Shown here one piece after another: positions 1 to 7,800 of a stretch of DNA of 52,798 nucleotides; position 1 is the stretch's first letter, and each line of letters starts with the position of its first letter. The notes beneath the pieces are model-generated. The model was not told where the DNA came from. It saw nothing but the letters and a program-made list of their open reading frames with translations, and did no database searches. Source of the stretch: Pseudonocardia sp. KRD291 (GTDB lineage: Bacteria > Actinomycetota > Actinomycetes > Mycobacteriales > Pseudonocardiaceae); the NCBI RefSeq assembly GCF_019263595.1, contig NZ_JADQDD010000009.1:1-52798 (forward strand), read 5' to 3'. The translations under genes and the position numbers were made by a program.

Positions 1-444
1 GCGCGGAGGTGGCTGCTCGGAGCGTGGATCGCCGTTCGGCCCGGACGGCCTGCGGTTCGGCTGCGGTCCGGGGGGCCCGGGCGGTCCGGAGGGCCCGGGC
101 GGCGGGCCGTGCTGCGGCGCGCCGGTGGCCGGCGGGCCCGAGGGGCCCGGTCCGTCGGTGGGGCCCGCCCGCGGGGGGACGGGCCGCGGCGCCTGCCGCG
201 GCCCGGTGTCGCGGCCCCGGTCCTGCTCGCGCCGGTCCTGCTCGCGCCGGTCGGGATCGCGCGGGTCCGGGGCGTCACGCACCTCGTCGTCCCGGTTGCG
301 CGGCGGGCCCTGCTGTGATCCCTGCGGGGACCCCTGCTGCGGCCCCGGCGGGGGCTTCTGCGGCGGGCCGTTCGGGCGGTCGCCGCCACGTGGTCGATCG
401 TCGTCCACCCGGGGCACCCCCTGTCGTTCTCGGCACGACGGCAT
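1..444 (-). CDS. Partial Pro/Gly/Arg-rich disordered protein (N-terminal part, runs off left edge)
   Basis: A minus-strand reading frame is open from an ATG at 444 to the window edge, about 148 codons, with nearly all third positions G or C. That bias is strong evidence that this frame, rather than the overlapping ones, is the coding one. The product is low complexity: Pro, Gly, Gln, Arg and Asp dominate, with a direct repeat DRREQDRREQDR near the middle and PPGPSGPPGPPGPQP toward the edge. No signal peptide, membrane segment or catalytic motif is visible, so the functional domain, if any, must lie beyond the edge. A stop lies in frame 15 codons upstream of the ATG, which limits the start. 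The ribosome binding site is weak. Function is unknown; such tails are common on actinobacterial envelope or regulatory proteins. Confidence 0.5.
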   Translation of the reverse strand, partial: MPSCRERQGVPRVDDDRPRGGDRPNGPPQKPPPGPQQGSPQGSQQGPPRNRDDEVRDAPDPRDPDRREQDRREQDRGRDTGPRQAPRPVPPRAGPTDGPGPSGPPATGAPQHGPPPGPSGPPGPPGPQPNRRPSGPNGDPRSEQPPPR

Positions 445-575
445 CCCGGTGTCCGGGGCGTCGGAACCGCCGGGGGGTGCGTCGAATCAGTGCGCGGCCC
501 CGTCGCCGGCGTCGGTCCTGTCGAGAGTACTGCCTGTGATCACGATCTCCGTGGGCCCCCACCCACCCGTGTGGG

Positions 576-1565
576 TCACTGGTAGGAGACGAATACCGGC
601 GACGTGGGACCCACCGTGACCGTCTGCTTCGGGGTGAACATGGGGGTGTCCTCGTCGAGGAAGTTCTTCCATCCCCACCACAGCCCCTTCGGCCCCGGCG
701 CGGTGTGCAGCGTGTTCCAGGTGCCCATCTTCACGTCCGGGGTGCCGAAGCCGTCCGCGTGCAGGACGGTCGCGAGCTCGGGGTGCGAGGTGACCAGCGT
801 CTGCCGGTCGGAGATCATCGGCGCCCGGAACTGGTGGATCATGAAGACCTTCTGCGGGAGGTTCTTCTGCTTCGTCAGCGCGGCCAGCCAGGCCGACGTC
901 TTGTTGATCTCGGCGGCGGTCACCGTCCCCACCTGGACGTTGTGCCGCTGGTTCGGTCCCAGGCGCCACTCCGGGTCCAGCGCCAGGCCGACGTTGGGGC
1001 GCGCGAGCAGCGGCGCGTAGAGCTTGGCCTGGCTCAGGAAGTCGGCCCGGCCGGGCTGCAGGTCCAGCACGACGTAGACGCCGTTGCGGGCCGCCTCGTC
1101 CACCCAGGGCGTGAGATCGGCCACCGTGGACTCCGCGGAGTAGTCGCCGTCGGCCCCCGCGACCGAGTCGGCGACCGTGGCGATCAGCTCGAACGCCGGG
1201 ATCACCGGCTCGGTGCTGACCGGGTCGAAGTCGGCCGCGAGATCCTTGGCGCGCGCGATCGACTGCGCGATGCCCTGCTCGCCGAGCACTCCCATGCCGG
1301 GGGTGTCGGGGTGCCCGTAGAGCGCCACCATCCGGCGTCCCGGGAAGAGCTGGGTGCCGCCACCGGGTAGCTGCGGGACCGGCGGCGGGGCGGCCTTCGT
1401 CGTCGTGGGCGGCGGTGTCGCCGCGGCATCCGGACGCCGGGGCTGCGCCTGCGACGTCGAACACGCCGCGAGCAGCGCGAGGACGGCGATCACGGCGGCC
1501 GCCGCGACGCCGCGACGGGGGAGGTGACGGAGAGTGGACGCGCGAGGTAACCCGGAAGAATTCAC
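576..1565 (-). CDS. Secreted lipoprotein with probable TIM-barrel-like domain, function unknown
   Basis: A 329-residue protein starting at GTG. Residues 1-35 form a lipoprotein signal: basic start, hydrophobic AAAAVIAVLALLAAC and a lipobox ending at Cys, so the mature protein is expected to be anchored to the outer face of the membrane. A Pro/Thr-rich linker (about 40-65) follows. The globular part begins FPGRRMVALYGHPDTPGMGV and contains VYVVLDLQPGRADFL, VGLALDPEWRLG and KVFMIHQFR, alternating beta strands and acidic residues that resemble a glycoside-hydrolase-like TIM barrel. That fold call is from pattern only; substrate and activity are unknown. The start lacks a clear ribosome binding site. 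It lies 93 bases downstream of the LytTR regulator on the same strand but need not be co-transcribed. Confidence 0.8.
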   Translation of the reverse strand: MNSSGLPRASTLRHLPRRGVAAAAVIAVLALLAACSTSQAQPRRPDAAATPPPTTTKAAPPPVPQLPGGGTQLFPGRRMVALYGHPDTPGMGVLGEQGIAQSIARAKDLAADFDPVSTEPVIPAFELIATVADSVAGADGDYSAESTVADLTPWVDEAARNGVYVVLDLQPGRADFLSQAKLYAPLLARPNVGLALDPEWRLGPNQRHNVQVGTVTAAEINKTSAWLAALTKQKNLPQKVFMIHQFRAPMISDRQTLVTSHPELATVLHADGFGTPDVKMGTWNTLHTAPGPKGLWWGWKNFLDEDTPMFTPKQTVTVGPTSPVFVSYQ

Positions 1566-1658
1566 CGGTCACCAGGCTAGGTGACGACCGTGCCCGCCGT
1601 CATCACGCCACGCGGGCGACAGGACGCGGACGGTGACCGCGGTGCCGGGTACTACGCG

Positions 1659-2756
1659 TCAGGGCCGGATCGGCCCGTCCGGCCCGTCCTCCGGGCCGCG
1701 CGGCGGGCGCTGTGGGCGTCCCCGCAGGATCCGCTTGAGCCCGGCGGTGTGCCGGCGGCTGACCGGGAGCTCGATCGCGGTCGCGCCCTGGCCGAGCCGT
1801 ACCACGTACCCGGAGCCCGCCATCCGCAGCTCGGTGATCAGGTGCAGCGCGACCAGGTAGGCCCGGTGGATGCGAACGAACCCGGCCTCGCCCCAGCGGT
1901 CCTCGAGCACCGAGACCGGGATCCGGACGAGATGGCTTCCGTCGGTGGTGTGCAGACGGGCGTAGTCGCCCTGCGCCTCGACGAACCGGATCGACGACCG
2001 GGGCACGATCTTGGTGGTGCCGGCCAGCTCGACCGGGATCACCTCGTCGTCGCCCGTCTCCGGGGCGACGCGCTTCTGCTGCGCCGCGACCGCGGACGGC
2101 GTGACCGGCCCGCGCGCGCCGCGCAGGGCGATCGTGCGGTCCAGGGAGCCGGCCAGGCGCTCGCTGCGCAGCGGCTTGAGCAGGTAGTCGACGGCGCCCA
2201 CCTCGTAGGCGTCGACGGCGCGGTCGTCGTGCGCGGTGACGAACACGATCGGCGGCGGGTCGGCCATCGCCGACAGGACGCGGGCCAGCTCCAGGCCGTC
2301 CAGTCCGGGCATCCGGATGTCGAGGAAGACCACATCCACCTTGACCGGGGCGCTGCCGTCGGCCGGGTTGCCGTGCAGGATCCGCAAAGCCTCGGTCGCG
2401 TTCGCGGCGGTGTGCACGGTGCCGACCCGGGGGTCCTCACCGAGCAGGTGGGCCAGCTCCAGCAGGGCCGGCTCCTCGTCGTCCACGGCCAGTGCCGTCA
2501 GCGCGCCGGAGGCGACCGGCGGCGCGGGAGGCGGTGACGCGGGCCGGTCGGCGGGCGCCAGCCCGATCGGGCGGTGGTTGCCCGGGTCGTAGCCGGGGGG
2601 CGCGTAGCCGCCGGGCGGGTACCCGCCCGGCGGGTATCCGCCCTGGCCGTACCCGGCCGGGCCCGGCCCGTCGGCCGCGACGCCGCTCGGCGCGAAGCCG
2701 CCCGAGGCGGACGACGACCCGCCGGAAGCGTGCCCACCCCGCACGTGGCTGTACAC
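1659..2756 (-). CDS. LytTR-family response regulator with Gly/Pro/Tyr-rich N-terminal extension
   Basis: A 365-residue cytoplasmic DNA-binding response regulator. The receiver domain spans about 86-205: acidic pocket VDDEE at 91-95, phospho-acceptor Asp146 in VVFLDIRMPG and Lys194 in YLLKPL. A LytTR DNA-binding domain spans about 238-350 (VELAGTTKIV, FVEAQGDYARLHT, GFVRIHRAYLVAL). The GTG start at 2756 is preceded by a strong GAGGAGGAG ribosome binding site, so the odd 80-residue N-terminal extension with GGYPPGGYPPGGY repeats is part of the protein. LytTR regulators usually pair with a LytS-type sensor kinase; none is in this window, so it is an orphan here. Targets are unknown; LytTR regulators often control cell-surface functions. 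Confidence 0.93.
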   Translation of the reverse strand: MYSHVRGGHASGGSSSASGGFAPSGVAADGPGPAGYGQGGYPPGGYPPGGYAPPGYDPGNHRPIGLAPADRPASPPPAPPVASGALTALAVDDEEPALLELAHLLGEDPRVGTVHTAANATEALRILHGNPADGSAPVKVDVVFLDIRMPGLDGLELARVLSAMADPPPIVFVTAHDDRAVDAYEVGAVDYLLKPLRSERLAGSLDRTIALRGARGPVTPSAVAAQQKRVAPETGDDEVIPVELAGTTKIVPRSSIRFVEAQGDYARLHTTDGSHLVRIPVSVLEDRWGEAGFVRIHRAYLVALHLITELRMAGSGYVVRLGQGATAIELPVSRRHTAGLKRILRGRPQRPPRGPEDGPDGPIRP

Positions 2757-3024
2757 GGCTCCTCCTCGCCGCGGGCCCCTGCCCGCTGCCCGGTGACTGC
2801 CAGCACACCGTAGCGAGCGTGCGCGCCGTCACCTGCAGGCGGTCCTGGCTCGTCGATCAGCCTGACCGGGGTGCTCCGTTCGGGTGTGGACGAGCGCGGG
2901 CCGTGATCACCCGTACGGCCCGACGGGGACAGGGTCGCCCGATGGGAACAGGGTCGCGGATAAAGTTGTTGAGCGTGCACATACCTGGCGCAGAACCTGT
3001 GCCCCATCGAAGGAGGAGGCCCCC

Positions 3025-4128
3025 GTGCAGTTCGGGATCTTCAGCGTCGGCGACGTCACCCCGGACCCGACGACCGGGCGCGAGCCGACCGAGCACGAGC
3101 GGATCCGCTCGATGACCACGATCGCCGAGCACGCCGAGGCGGTCGGCCTGGACGTGTTCGCCACCGGCGAGCACCACAACCCGCCGTTCGTGCCGTCGTC
3201 GCCGACGACGCTGCTCGGCTACATCGCGGCCCGCACCGAGCGGCTGCTGCTGTCCACCTCGACGACGCTGATCACCACGAACGACCCGGTGAAGATCGCC
3301 GAGGACTTCGCGATGCTGCAGCACCTGGCCGAGGGCCGGGTGGACCTGATGCTCGGCCGCGGCAACACCGGCCCGGTCTACCCGTGGTTCGGGAAGAACC
3401 CGGCCGACTCGGTGCCGCTGACGGTGGAGAACTACCAGCTGCTCCGACGGCTCTGGGACGAGGACGTGGTGAGCTGGGAGGGGCGCTTCCGCACGCCGCT
3501 GTCGAACTTCACCTCCACCCCGCGCCCGCTCGACGGCGTCGCGCCGTTCGTCTGGCACGGCTCGATCCGCACGCCGGAGGTGGCCGAGGTCGCCGCCTAC
3601 TTCGGGGACGGCTTCTTCGCCAACAACATCTTCTGGCCCGCTTCGCACTACGAGCGCCTGATCGGGCTCTACCGCGAGCGCTGGGAGCACCACGGGCACG
3701 GCCCGGGCGAGAGCGCCGTCGTCGGGCTGGGCGGGCAGTTCTTCATGCGTCGCAACTCCCAGGACGCGTGGAACGAGTTCCGGCCCTACTTCGACAACGC
3801 CCCGGTCTACGGGCACGGGCCGTCGATGGAGGACTTCACCTCGCAGACCCCGCTGACCGTGGGCAGCCCGCAGCAGGTGATCGACCGGACGCTCACCTTC
3901 CGTGAGCACTTCGGCGACTACCAGCGCCAGCTGTTCCTCGTCGACCACGCCGGTCTGCCGCTCAAGACGGTGCTCGAGCAGCTCGACCTGCTCGGCGAGA
4001 TCCTCCCGGCGATGCGCGCGGAGTTCGAGTCCCGCCGTCCGCTCGGGGTGCCGTCGGACCCGCCGAGCCACGCCCACCGCGCGGCGGCCCGGACGGCCGT
4101 GTCGCAGGCCGACGTCGCCGTCGGCTGA
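3025..4128 (+). CDS. LLM-class (luciferase-like) flavin-dependent oxidoreductase
   Basis: A 367-residue luciferase-like monooxygenase of the F420/FMN-dependent TIM-barrel superfamily. Family features include N-terminal MQFGIFSVGD, GLDVFATGEHHN around residue 41, a strand with TSTTLITTNDPVKIAEDFAMLQHLAEGR split across residues 75-105, GRGNTGPVYPWFG, and VWHGSIRTPE near 170. The GTG start at 3025 is chosen because GGAGGAG ends 6 bases upstream and translation from there gives the usual N terminus; upstream in-frame codons give only low-quality sequence. It stands alone: divergent from the LytTR regulator and followed by a strong hairpin terminator. The substrate cannot be read from the sequence, and flavin versus F420 use is uncertain. 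Confidence 0.93.
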   Translation: MQFGIFSVGDVTPDPTTGREPTEHERIRSMTTIAEHAEAVGLDVFATGEHHNPPFVPSSPTTLLGYIAARTERLLLSTSTTLITTNDPVKIAEDFAMLQHLAEGRVDLMLGRGNTGPVYPWFGKNPADSVPLTVENYQLLRRLWDEDVVSWEGRFRTPLSNFTSTPRPLDGVAPFVWHGSIRTPEVAEVAAYFGDGFFANNIFWPASHYERLIGLYRERWEHHGHGPGESAVVGLGGQFFMRRNSQDAWNEFRPYFDNAPVYGHGPSMEDFTSQTPLTVGSPQQVIDRTLTFREHFGDYQRQLFLVDHAGLPLKTVLEQLDLLGEILPAMRAEFESRRPLGVPSDPPSHAHRAAARTAVSQADVAVG

Positions 4129-4136
4129 GTCGCTCG

Positions 4137-4176
4137 CCCGTCCGCCCGGTCCATGGTCCCGGACCGGGCGGACGGG
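4137..4176 (+). terminator. Hairpin terminator after the LLM oxidoreductase gene
   Basis: A perfect 16-bp inverted repeat (CCCGTCCGCCCGGTCC and its complement) encloses the 8-base loop ATGGTCCC and begins 8 bases after the stop codon at 4128. There is no T-run, which is normal for GC-rich actinobacterial terminators. Confidence 0.75.
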
Positions 4177-4318
4177 GCCGTCCCCTGCCTTCGGACGGGA
4201 CCGCGCGCCTCCAGTAGTGGCACCGGGTGCCGAATCGCTAGTGTGCCGGGATCGAGGCCGACACACACTCCCGGGCGGAGCTCGCGGAGCGGGGTAGCAG
4301 AACTGCGAAGGGGCAGGC

Positions 4319-5536
4319 ATGGCGAGCACGAAGGACTGGTTCGAAACCGTCGCGGAGGCCCAGCGGCGGGCCAAGAAGCGCCTGCCGAAGTCGGTCTACT
4401 ACGCGCTGGTCGCCGGGGCCGAGCAGGGCATCACCCTGAGCGACAACGTGGGCGCGTTCGACGAGCTGGGGTTCCGCCCGCACATCGCGGACCTGCCCGC
4501 GGTGCGGGACCAGAAGACCACGGTGATGGGCCAGGAGATCGACTTCCCGGTCGTCATCTCGCCGACCGGCGTGCAGGCCGTGGACCCGGAGGGCGAGGTC
4601 GCGGTCGCGCGGGCGGCGGCGAGCTCGAACATCCAGAACCCGCTGAACCCGGAGCAGACGGTCTCCACGGCGATGGGGCTGTCCTCGTTCGCCTCGCGCT
4701 CCATCGAGGACGTGTGCGCGGTCAACGACAAGGTGTTCTTCCAGGTGTACTGGGCGGGCTCGCGCGAGGACATCCTGGCCCGCGCGATGCGCGCGAAGGC
4801 GGCCGGTGCGAAGGCGCTGATCGTCACGCTGGACTGGACGTTCGCCACCCGCCGGGACTGGGGCAGCCCGCCCATCCCGGAGAAGATGGACCTCAAGGCG
4901 ATGCTCCAGTTCGGCCCGGAGGCGATCGTCCGGCCGAAGTACCTGCTGGACTGGGTGAAGACCGGCAAGCTGCCCGACCTGACCACCCCGAACATGGCCT
5001 CGCCCGGACAGGACCCGCCGACGTTCTTCGGCGCCTACGGCGTGTGGTGGACCTCCCCGCTGCCGACCTGGGAGGACATCGCCTGGCTGCGCGAGCAGTG
5101 GGGCGGACCGTTCATGCTCAAGGGGATCACGCACCCGGACGACGCGCGCCGCGCCGTCGACGCCGGCGCCACCGCGATCTCGGTGTCCAACCACGGCGGC
5201 AACAACCTCGACGGCACCCCGGGCTCGATCCGCGCGCTGCCGGCGATCGCGGACGCGGTCGGCCACGAGATCGAGGTGCTGCAGGACGGCGGCATCCGCC
5301 GCGGGGCCGACGTGGTCAAGGCGCTGTCGCTGGGCGCCCGGGCCTGCATGATCGGCCGCGCCTACCTGTGGGGGATGGCCGCGCAGGGTGAGCGCGGGGT
5401 GACCAACGTGATCTCGATCCTCTACAAGGGGATCGACGAGGCACTGCTGGGCCTGGGCAAGAACTCCATCCACGAGCTCTCCCGGGACGACCTGATCATC
5501 CCGGAGAACTTCGCCCGGAACAGCGCCAAGATCTAG
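4319..5536 (+). CDS. mftD: MftD-like FMN-dependent alpha-hydroxyacid dehydrogenase-family protein
   Basis: A 405-residue protein of the LldD/glycolate-oxidase FMN family. It shows the pattern I associate with MftD, the pre-mycofactocin synthase once called LldD1: WFETVAEAQRRAKKRLPKSV at the N terminus, TTVMGQEIDFPVVISPTGVQ, VMGLSSFAS-type strand, PTWEDIAWLRE, GGPFMLKGI, catalytic-region SVSNHGGNNLDGTP, FMN phosphate site DGGIRRGADVVKAL and GRAYLWG. MftD oxidises the peptide-derived precursor of mycofactocin, a redox cofactor. No mftA, B, C, E or F gene is in the window, so it is either an orphan or a paralog acting on another substrate. An insertion, NIQNPLNPEQTVST (about 103-116), sits between two strands that abut in the family. 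AGGCAGGC-like sequence precedes the ATG weakly. Confidence 0.8.
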   Translation: MASTKDWFETVAEAQRRAKKRLPKSVYYALVAGAEQGITLSDNVGAFDELGFRPHIADLPAVRDQKTTVMGQEIDFPVVISPTGVQAVDPEGEVAVARAAASSNIQNPLNPEQTVSTAMGLSSFASRSIEDVCAVNDKVFFQVYWAGSREDILARAMRAKAAGAKALIVTLDWTFATRRDWGSPPIPEKMDLKAMLQFGPEAIVRPKYLLDWVKTGKLPDLTTPNMASPGQDPPTFFGAYGVWWTSPLPTWEDIAWLREQWGGPFMLKGITHPDDARRAVDAGATAISVSNHGGNNLDGTPGSIRALPAIADAVGHEIEVLQDGGIRRGADVVKALSLGARACMIGRAYLWGMAAQGERGVTNVISILYKGIDEALLGLGKNSIHELSRDDLIIPENFARNSAKI

Positions 5537-5542
5537 CCGGGC

Positions 5543-6445
5543 TCAGGAGGGCAGCACCGGGAAACCGACCTTGGTCAGCTCCTCGGAGAGGTCCCAGAGC
5601 CTGCGCCGGACGTCGCGGTCGTGCGAGGCGGCGTTCGAGCCGACCGGGCGCGGGCTGCCCCGGACCTCGCCGGGCCCGTCCGGGCCGATGTACATCCCGC
5701 CGGGCAGGTCGGGGACCGTCGCCGCGTAGAGCGAGGGCAGCGCGCCGGCCTCGCCGGACTGCCCGAGCACCCGGGTCAGCAGCGCGACCGGGCCGTCCTG
5801 GAACGTCTCGGTGCGACCCTGCAGGTTCGTGGTGGCGAACCCCGGGTGCGCGGCCATCGACCGCAGCGGTGACCCGGCGGCGGTGAAGCGGTACTCCAGC
5901 TCGTAGGCGAACATCAGGCACGCCAGCTTGGACTGCCCGTAGGCGGTCCAGCGCTCGTAGCGGCCGTTGTCGAAGTTCGGGTCGTCGAGCCGGATCCTGC
6001 CGAACGTGTGCGCCAGGCTGGACAGGGTCACCACCCGGTCGGTGATCCGGTCCAGCAGCAGCCCGGTCAGCGCGAAGTGCCCGAGGTAGTTCGTACCCAG
6101 CTGCATCTCGAACCCGTCCGCGGTCCGCTGCTGCGGGATCGCCATCAGCCCGGCGTTGTTGACCAGCACGTCGATCGGGCCCTCGACGCCGGCCGCGAAC
6201 TCGCGCACCGACGTCAGGTCGGCCAGGTCCAGACGGCGCACCGACGCGGCGCCGCCCAGCTCCGCGGCCACCGCCTCGCCCTTCTCGACGTTGCGCACGG
6301 CCAGCACGACGCGCGCGCCCGCGTGCACCAGGGCCCGGGCGGTGGCCAGGCCCAGCCCGCTGTTCGCCCCGGTCACCACGACCGTCCGGCCCTGCTGGGG
6401 CGCGATGTCGGCGACGGTCCAGGCGGTGCGGGAGGACGAGAACAT
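5543..6445 (-). CDS. Short-chain dehydrogenase/reductase (protochlorophyllide/retinol reductase-like)
   Basis: A 300-residue classical-fold SDR. The NAD(P) motif TGANSGLG is at 25-32, NNAG at 96-99, catalytic Ser142/143 in TLSSL and YGQSK with Tyr169 and Lys173. The inserted segment between the catalytic serine and tyrosine (RIRLDDPNFDNGRYERW) and the long C-terminal cap are typical of the retinol-dehydrogenase/WWOX-like SDR branch, usually NADPH dependent. ATG at 6445 is preceded by AAGGAG at a good distance. The gene is convergent with the MftD-like gene, the stops being only 6 bases apart. The physiological substrate is unknown. Confidence 0.92.
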   Translation of the reverse strand: MFSSSRTAWTVADIAPQQGRTVVVTGANSGLGLATARALVHAGARVVLAVRNVEKGEAVAAELGGAASVRRLDLADLTSVREFAAGVEGPIDVLVNNAGLMAIPQQRTADGFEMQLGTNYLGHFALTGLLLDRITDRVVTLSSLAHTFGRIRLDDPNFDNGRYERWTAYGQSKLACLMFAYELEYRFTAAGSPLRSMAAHPGFATTNLQGRTETFQDGPVALLTRVLGQSGEAGALPSLYAATVPDLPGGMYIGPDGPGEVRGSPRPVGSNAASHDRDVRRRLWDLSEELTKVGFPVLPS

Positions 6446-6591
6446 GGTGCTCCTTCGACGGGGCGGGCGCGGACCGTGGGTGGCCGCGGGATCCCCCGGT
6501 GTACCCGAAGCCGGGCCGATCGACGCGCCGTCCGGGGTGCGTCACGGCCGGGCGGGGGGCACCCTCGTCAGCAGGATCGAGGAGGTCGCTC

Positions 6592-7794
6592 ATGGCGTAC
6601 TACCGGCGGTGCGGCGAGGTACCGCCCAAGCGGCACACCCAGCACCGGCGTCCGGACGGCGGGCTCTACCGCGAGGAGCTGATGGGCGAGGAGGGGTTCT
6701 CCTCGGACTCGTCGCTGCTCTACCACTGCGGTGTGCCGTCGGCGATCGTCGACGCGACGCCGTGGGAGCTGCCCGACGTCGGCACCACCGAGAACCGTCC
6801 GCTGCTGCCCCGCCACCTCAGGCTGCACGAGCTGTTCGGCGACGACGGCACCCGCACCGACGTCGTGTCCGGGCGGCGGCTGGTGCTGGGCAACGCCGAC
6901 GTGCGGATCTCCTACGTCGTCGCGTCCGGCCCGTCGCCGCTCTACCGCAACGCCGTCGGCGACGAGTGCGTCTACCTGGAGTCCGGCGCCGCGACCGTCG
7001 AGACGGTGTTCGGCACGCTGGAGGCCGTGGCCGGGGACTACGTGCTGCTGCCGCGCTCGACCACGCACCGCTGGCTGCCGACCGGCGCGGAACCGGTCCG
7101 GGCCTACGCGATCGAGGCGAACTCGCACATCGCGCCGCCGGAGCGCTACCTGTCCCGGTTCGGCCAGCTCCTCGAGCACGCGCCGTACTGCGAGCGCGAC
7201 CTGCACGGACCGCAGGGCCCGCTGCTCGTCGAGGGTCCGGAGGCGGACCGGGAGACGGAGGTGCTGGTCAAGCACCGCGGCAGCAGGGGGATCACCGGGA
7301 CCCGCTACGTCTACCCGACACACCCGTTCGACGTCGTCGGCTGGGACGGGTGCCTCTACCCGTACACGTTCAACGTCGCCGACTTCGAGCCGATCACCGG
7401 GCGGGTGCACCAGCCGCCGCCGGTGCACCAGGTCTTTGCCGGACGCAACTTCGTGGTCTGCAACTTCGTGCCGCGCAAGGTCGACTACCACCCGCTGTCG
7501 GTGCCTGTGCCCTACTACCACTCCAACGTGGACTCCGACGAGGTGATGTTCTACTGCGGCGGGAACTACGAGGCGCGCAAGGGCTCCGGGATCGGGCAGG
7601 GCTCGGTCAGCCTGCACCCCGGCGGGCACTCGCACGGCCCGCAGCCCGGGGCGGTGGAGCGGTCGCTGGGCGCGGAGTACTTCGACGAGCTCGCCGTCAT
7701 GGTGGACACGTTCGCCCCGTTGGAGCTGGGCGAGGGCGCTCGCGCCTGCGAGGACCCCGGCTACGCCTGGACCTGGGCCGCCGCCCGTTCCTGA
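6592..7794 (+). CDS. hmgA: Homogentisate 1,2-dioxygenase
   Basis: A 400-residue cupin-fold Fe(II) dioxygenase that opens the ring of homogentisate to maleylacetoacetate in tyrosine and phenylalanine catabolism. The diagnostic C-terminal block is present: SDEVMFYCGGNYEARKGSGI, then GSVSLHPGGHSHGPQPGAVE, which carries the iron-binding His/Glu set and the substrate loop; HPFDVVGWDG and PPPVHQVFAG also match the family. The ATG at 6592 follows GAGGAGG by 6 bases; a longer in-frame extension upstream has no such site. No maleylacetoacetate isomerase or fumarylacetoacetase gene lies beside it, so the rest of the pathway is elsewhere. It is convergent with the PepSY gene. Confidence 0.95.
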   Translation: MAYYRRCGEVPPKRHTQHRRPDGGLYREELMGEEGFSSDSSLLYHCGVPSAIVDATPWELPDVGTTENRPLLPRHLRLHELFGDDGTRTDVVSGRRLVLGNADVRISYVVASGPSPLYRNAVGDECVYLESGAATVETVFGTLEAVAGDYVLLPRSTTHRWLPTGAEPVRAYAIEANSHIAPPERYLSRFGQLLEHAPYCERDLHGPQGPLLVEGPEADRETEVLVKHRGSRGITGTRYVYPTHPFDVVGWDGCLYPYTFNVADFEPITGRVHQPPPVHQVFAGRNFVVCNFVPRKVDYHPLSVPVPYYHSNVDSDEVMFYCGGNYEARKGSGIGQGSVSLHPGGHSHGPQPGAVERSLGAEYFDELAVMVDTFAPLELGEGARACEDPGYAWTWAAARS

Positions 7795-7800
7795 CCCCGC

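Noticed and set aside
487-575. C-terminal extension in another frame past the lipoprotein stop
   Set aside because: Its sequence is just the shadow frame of the lipoprotein continued to the next stop; the lipoprotein frame with signal and lipobox ends at 576.
1581-2537. Long plus-strand frame opposite the LytTR regulator
   Set aside because: It is Arg/Asp/Gly-rich without family motifs and mirrors a well-supported minus-strand gene; such antisense frames are common in DNA of this GC content. The same holds for the very long plus frame at 8101-10944.
6499-6591. Longer start for homogentisate dioxygenase
   Set aside because: The extra residues have no family match, while ATG at 6592 has a GAGGAGG site at the right distance.
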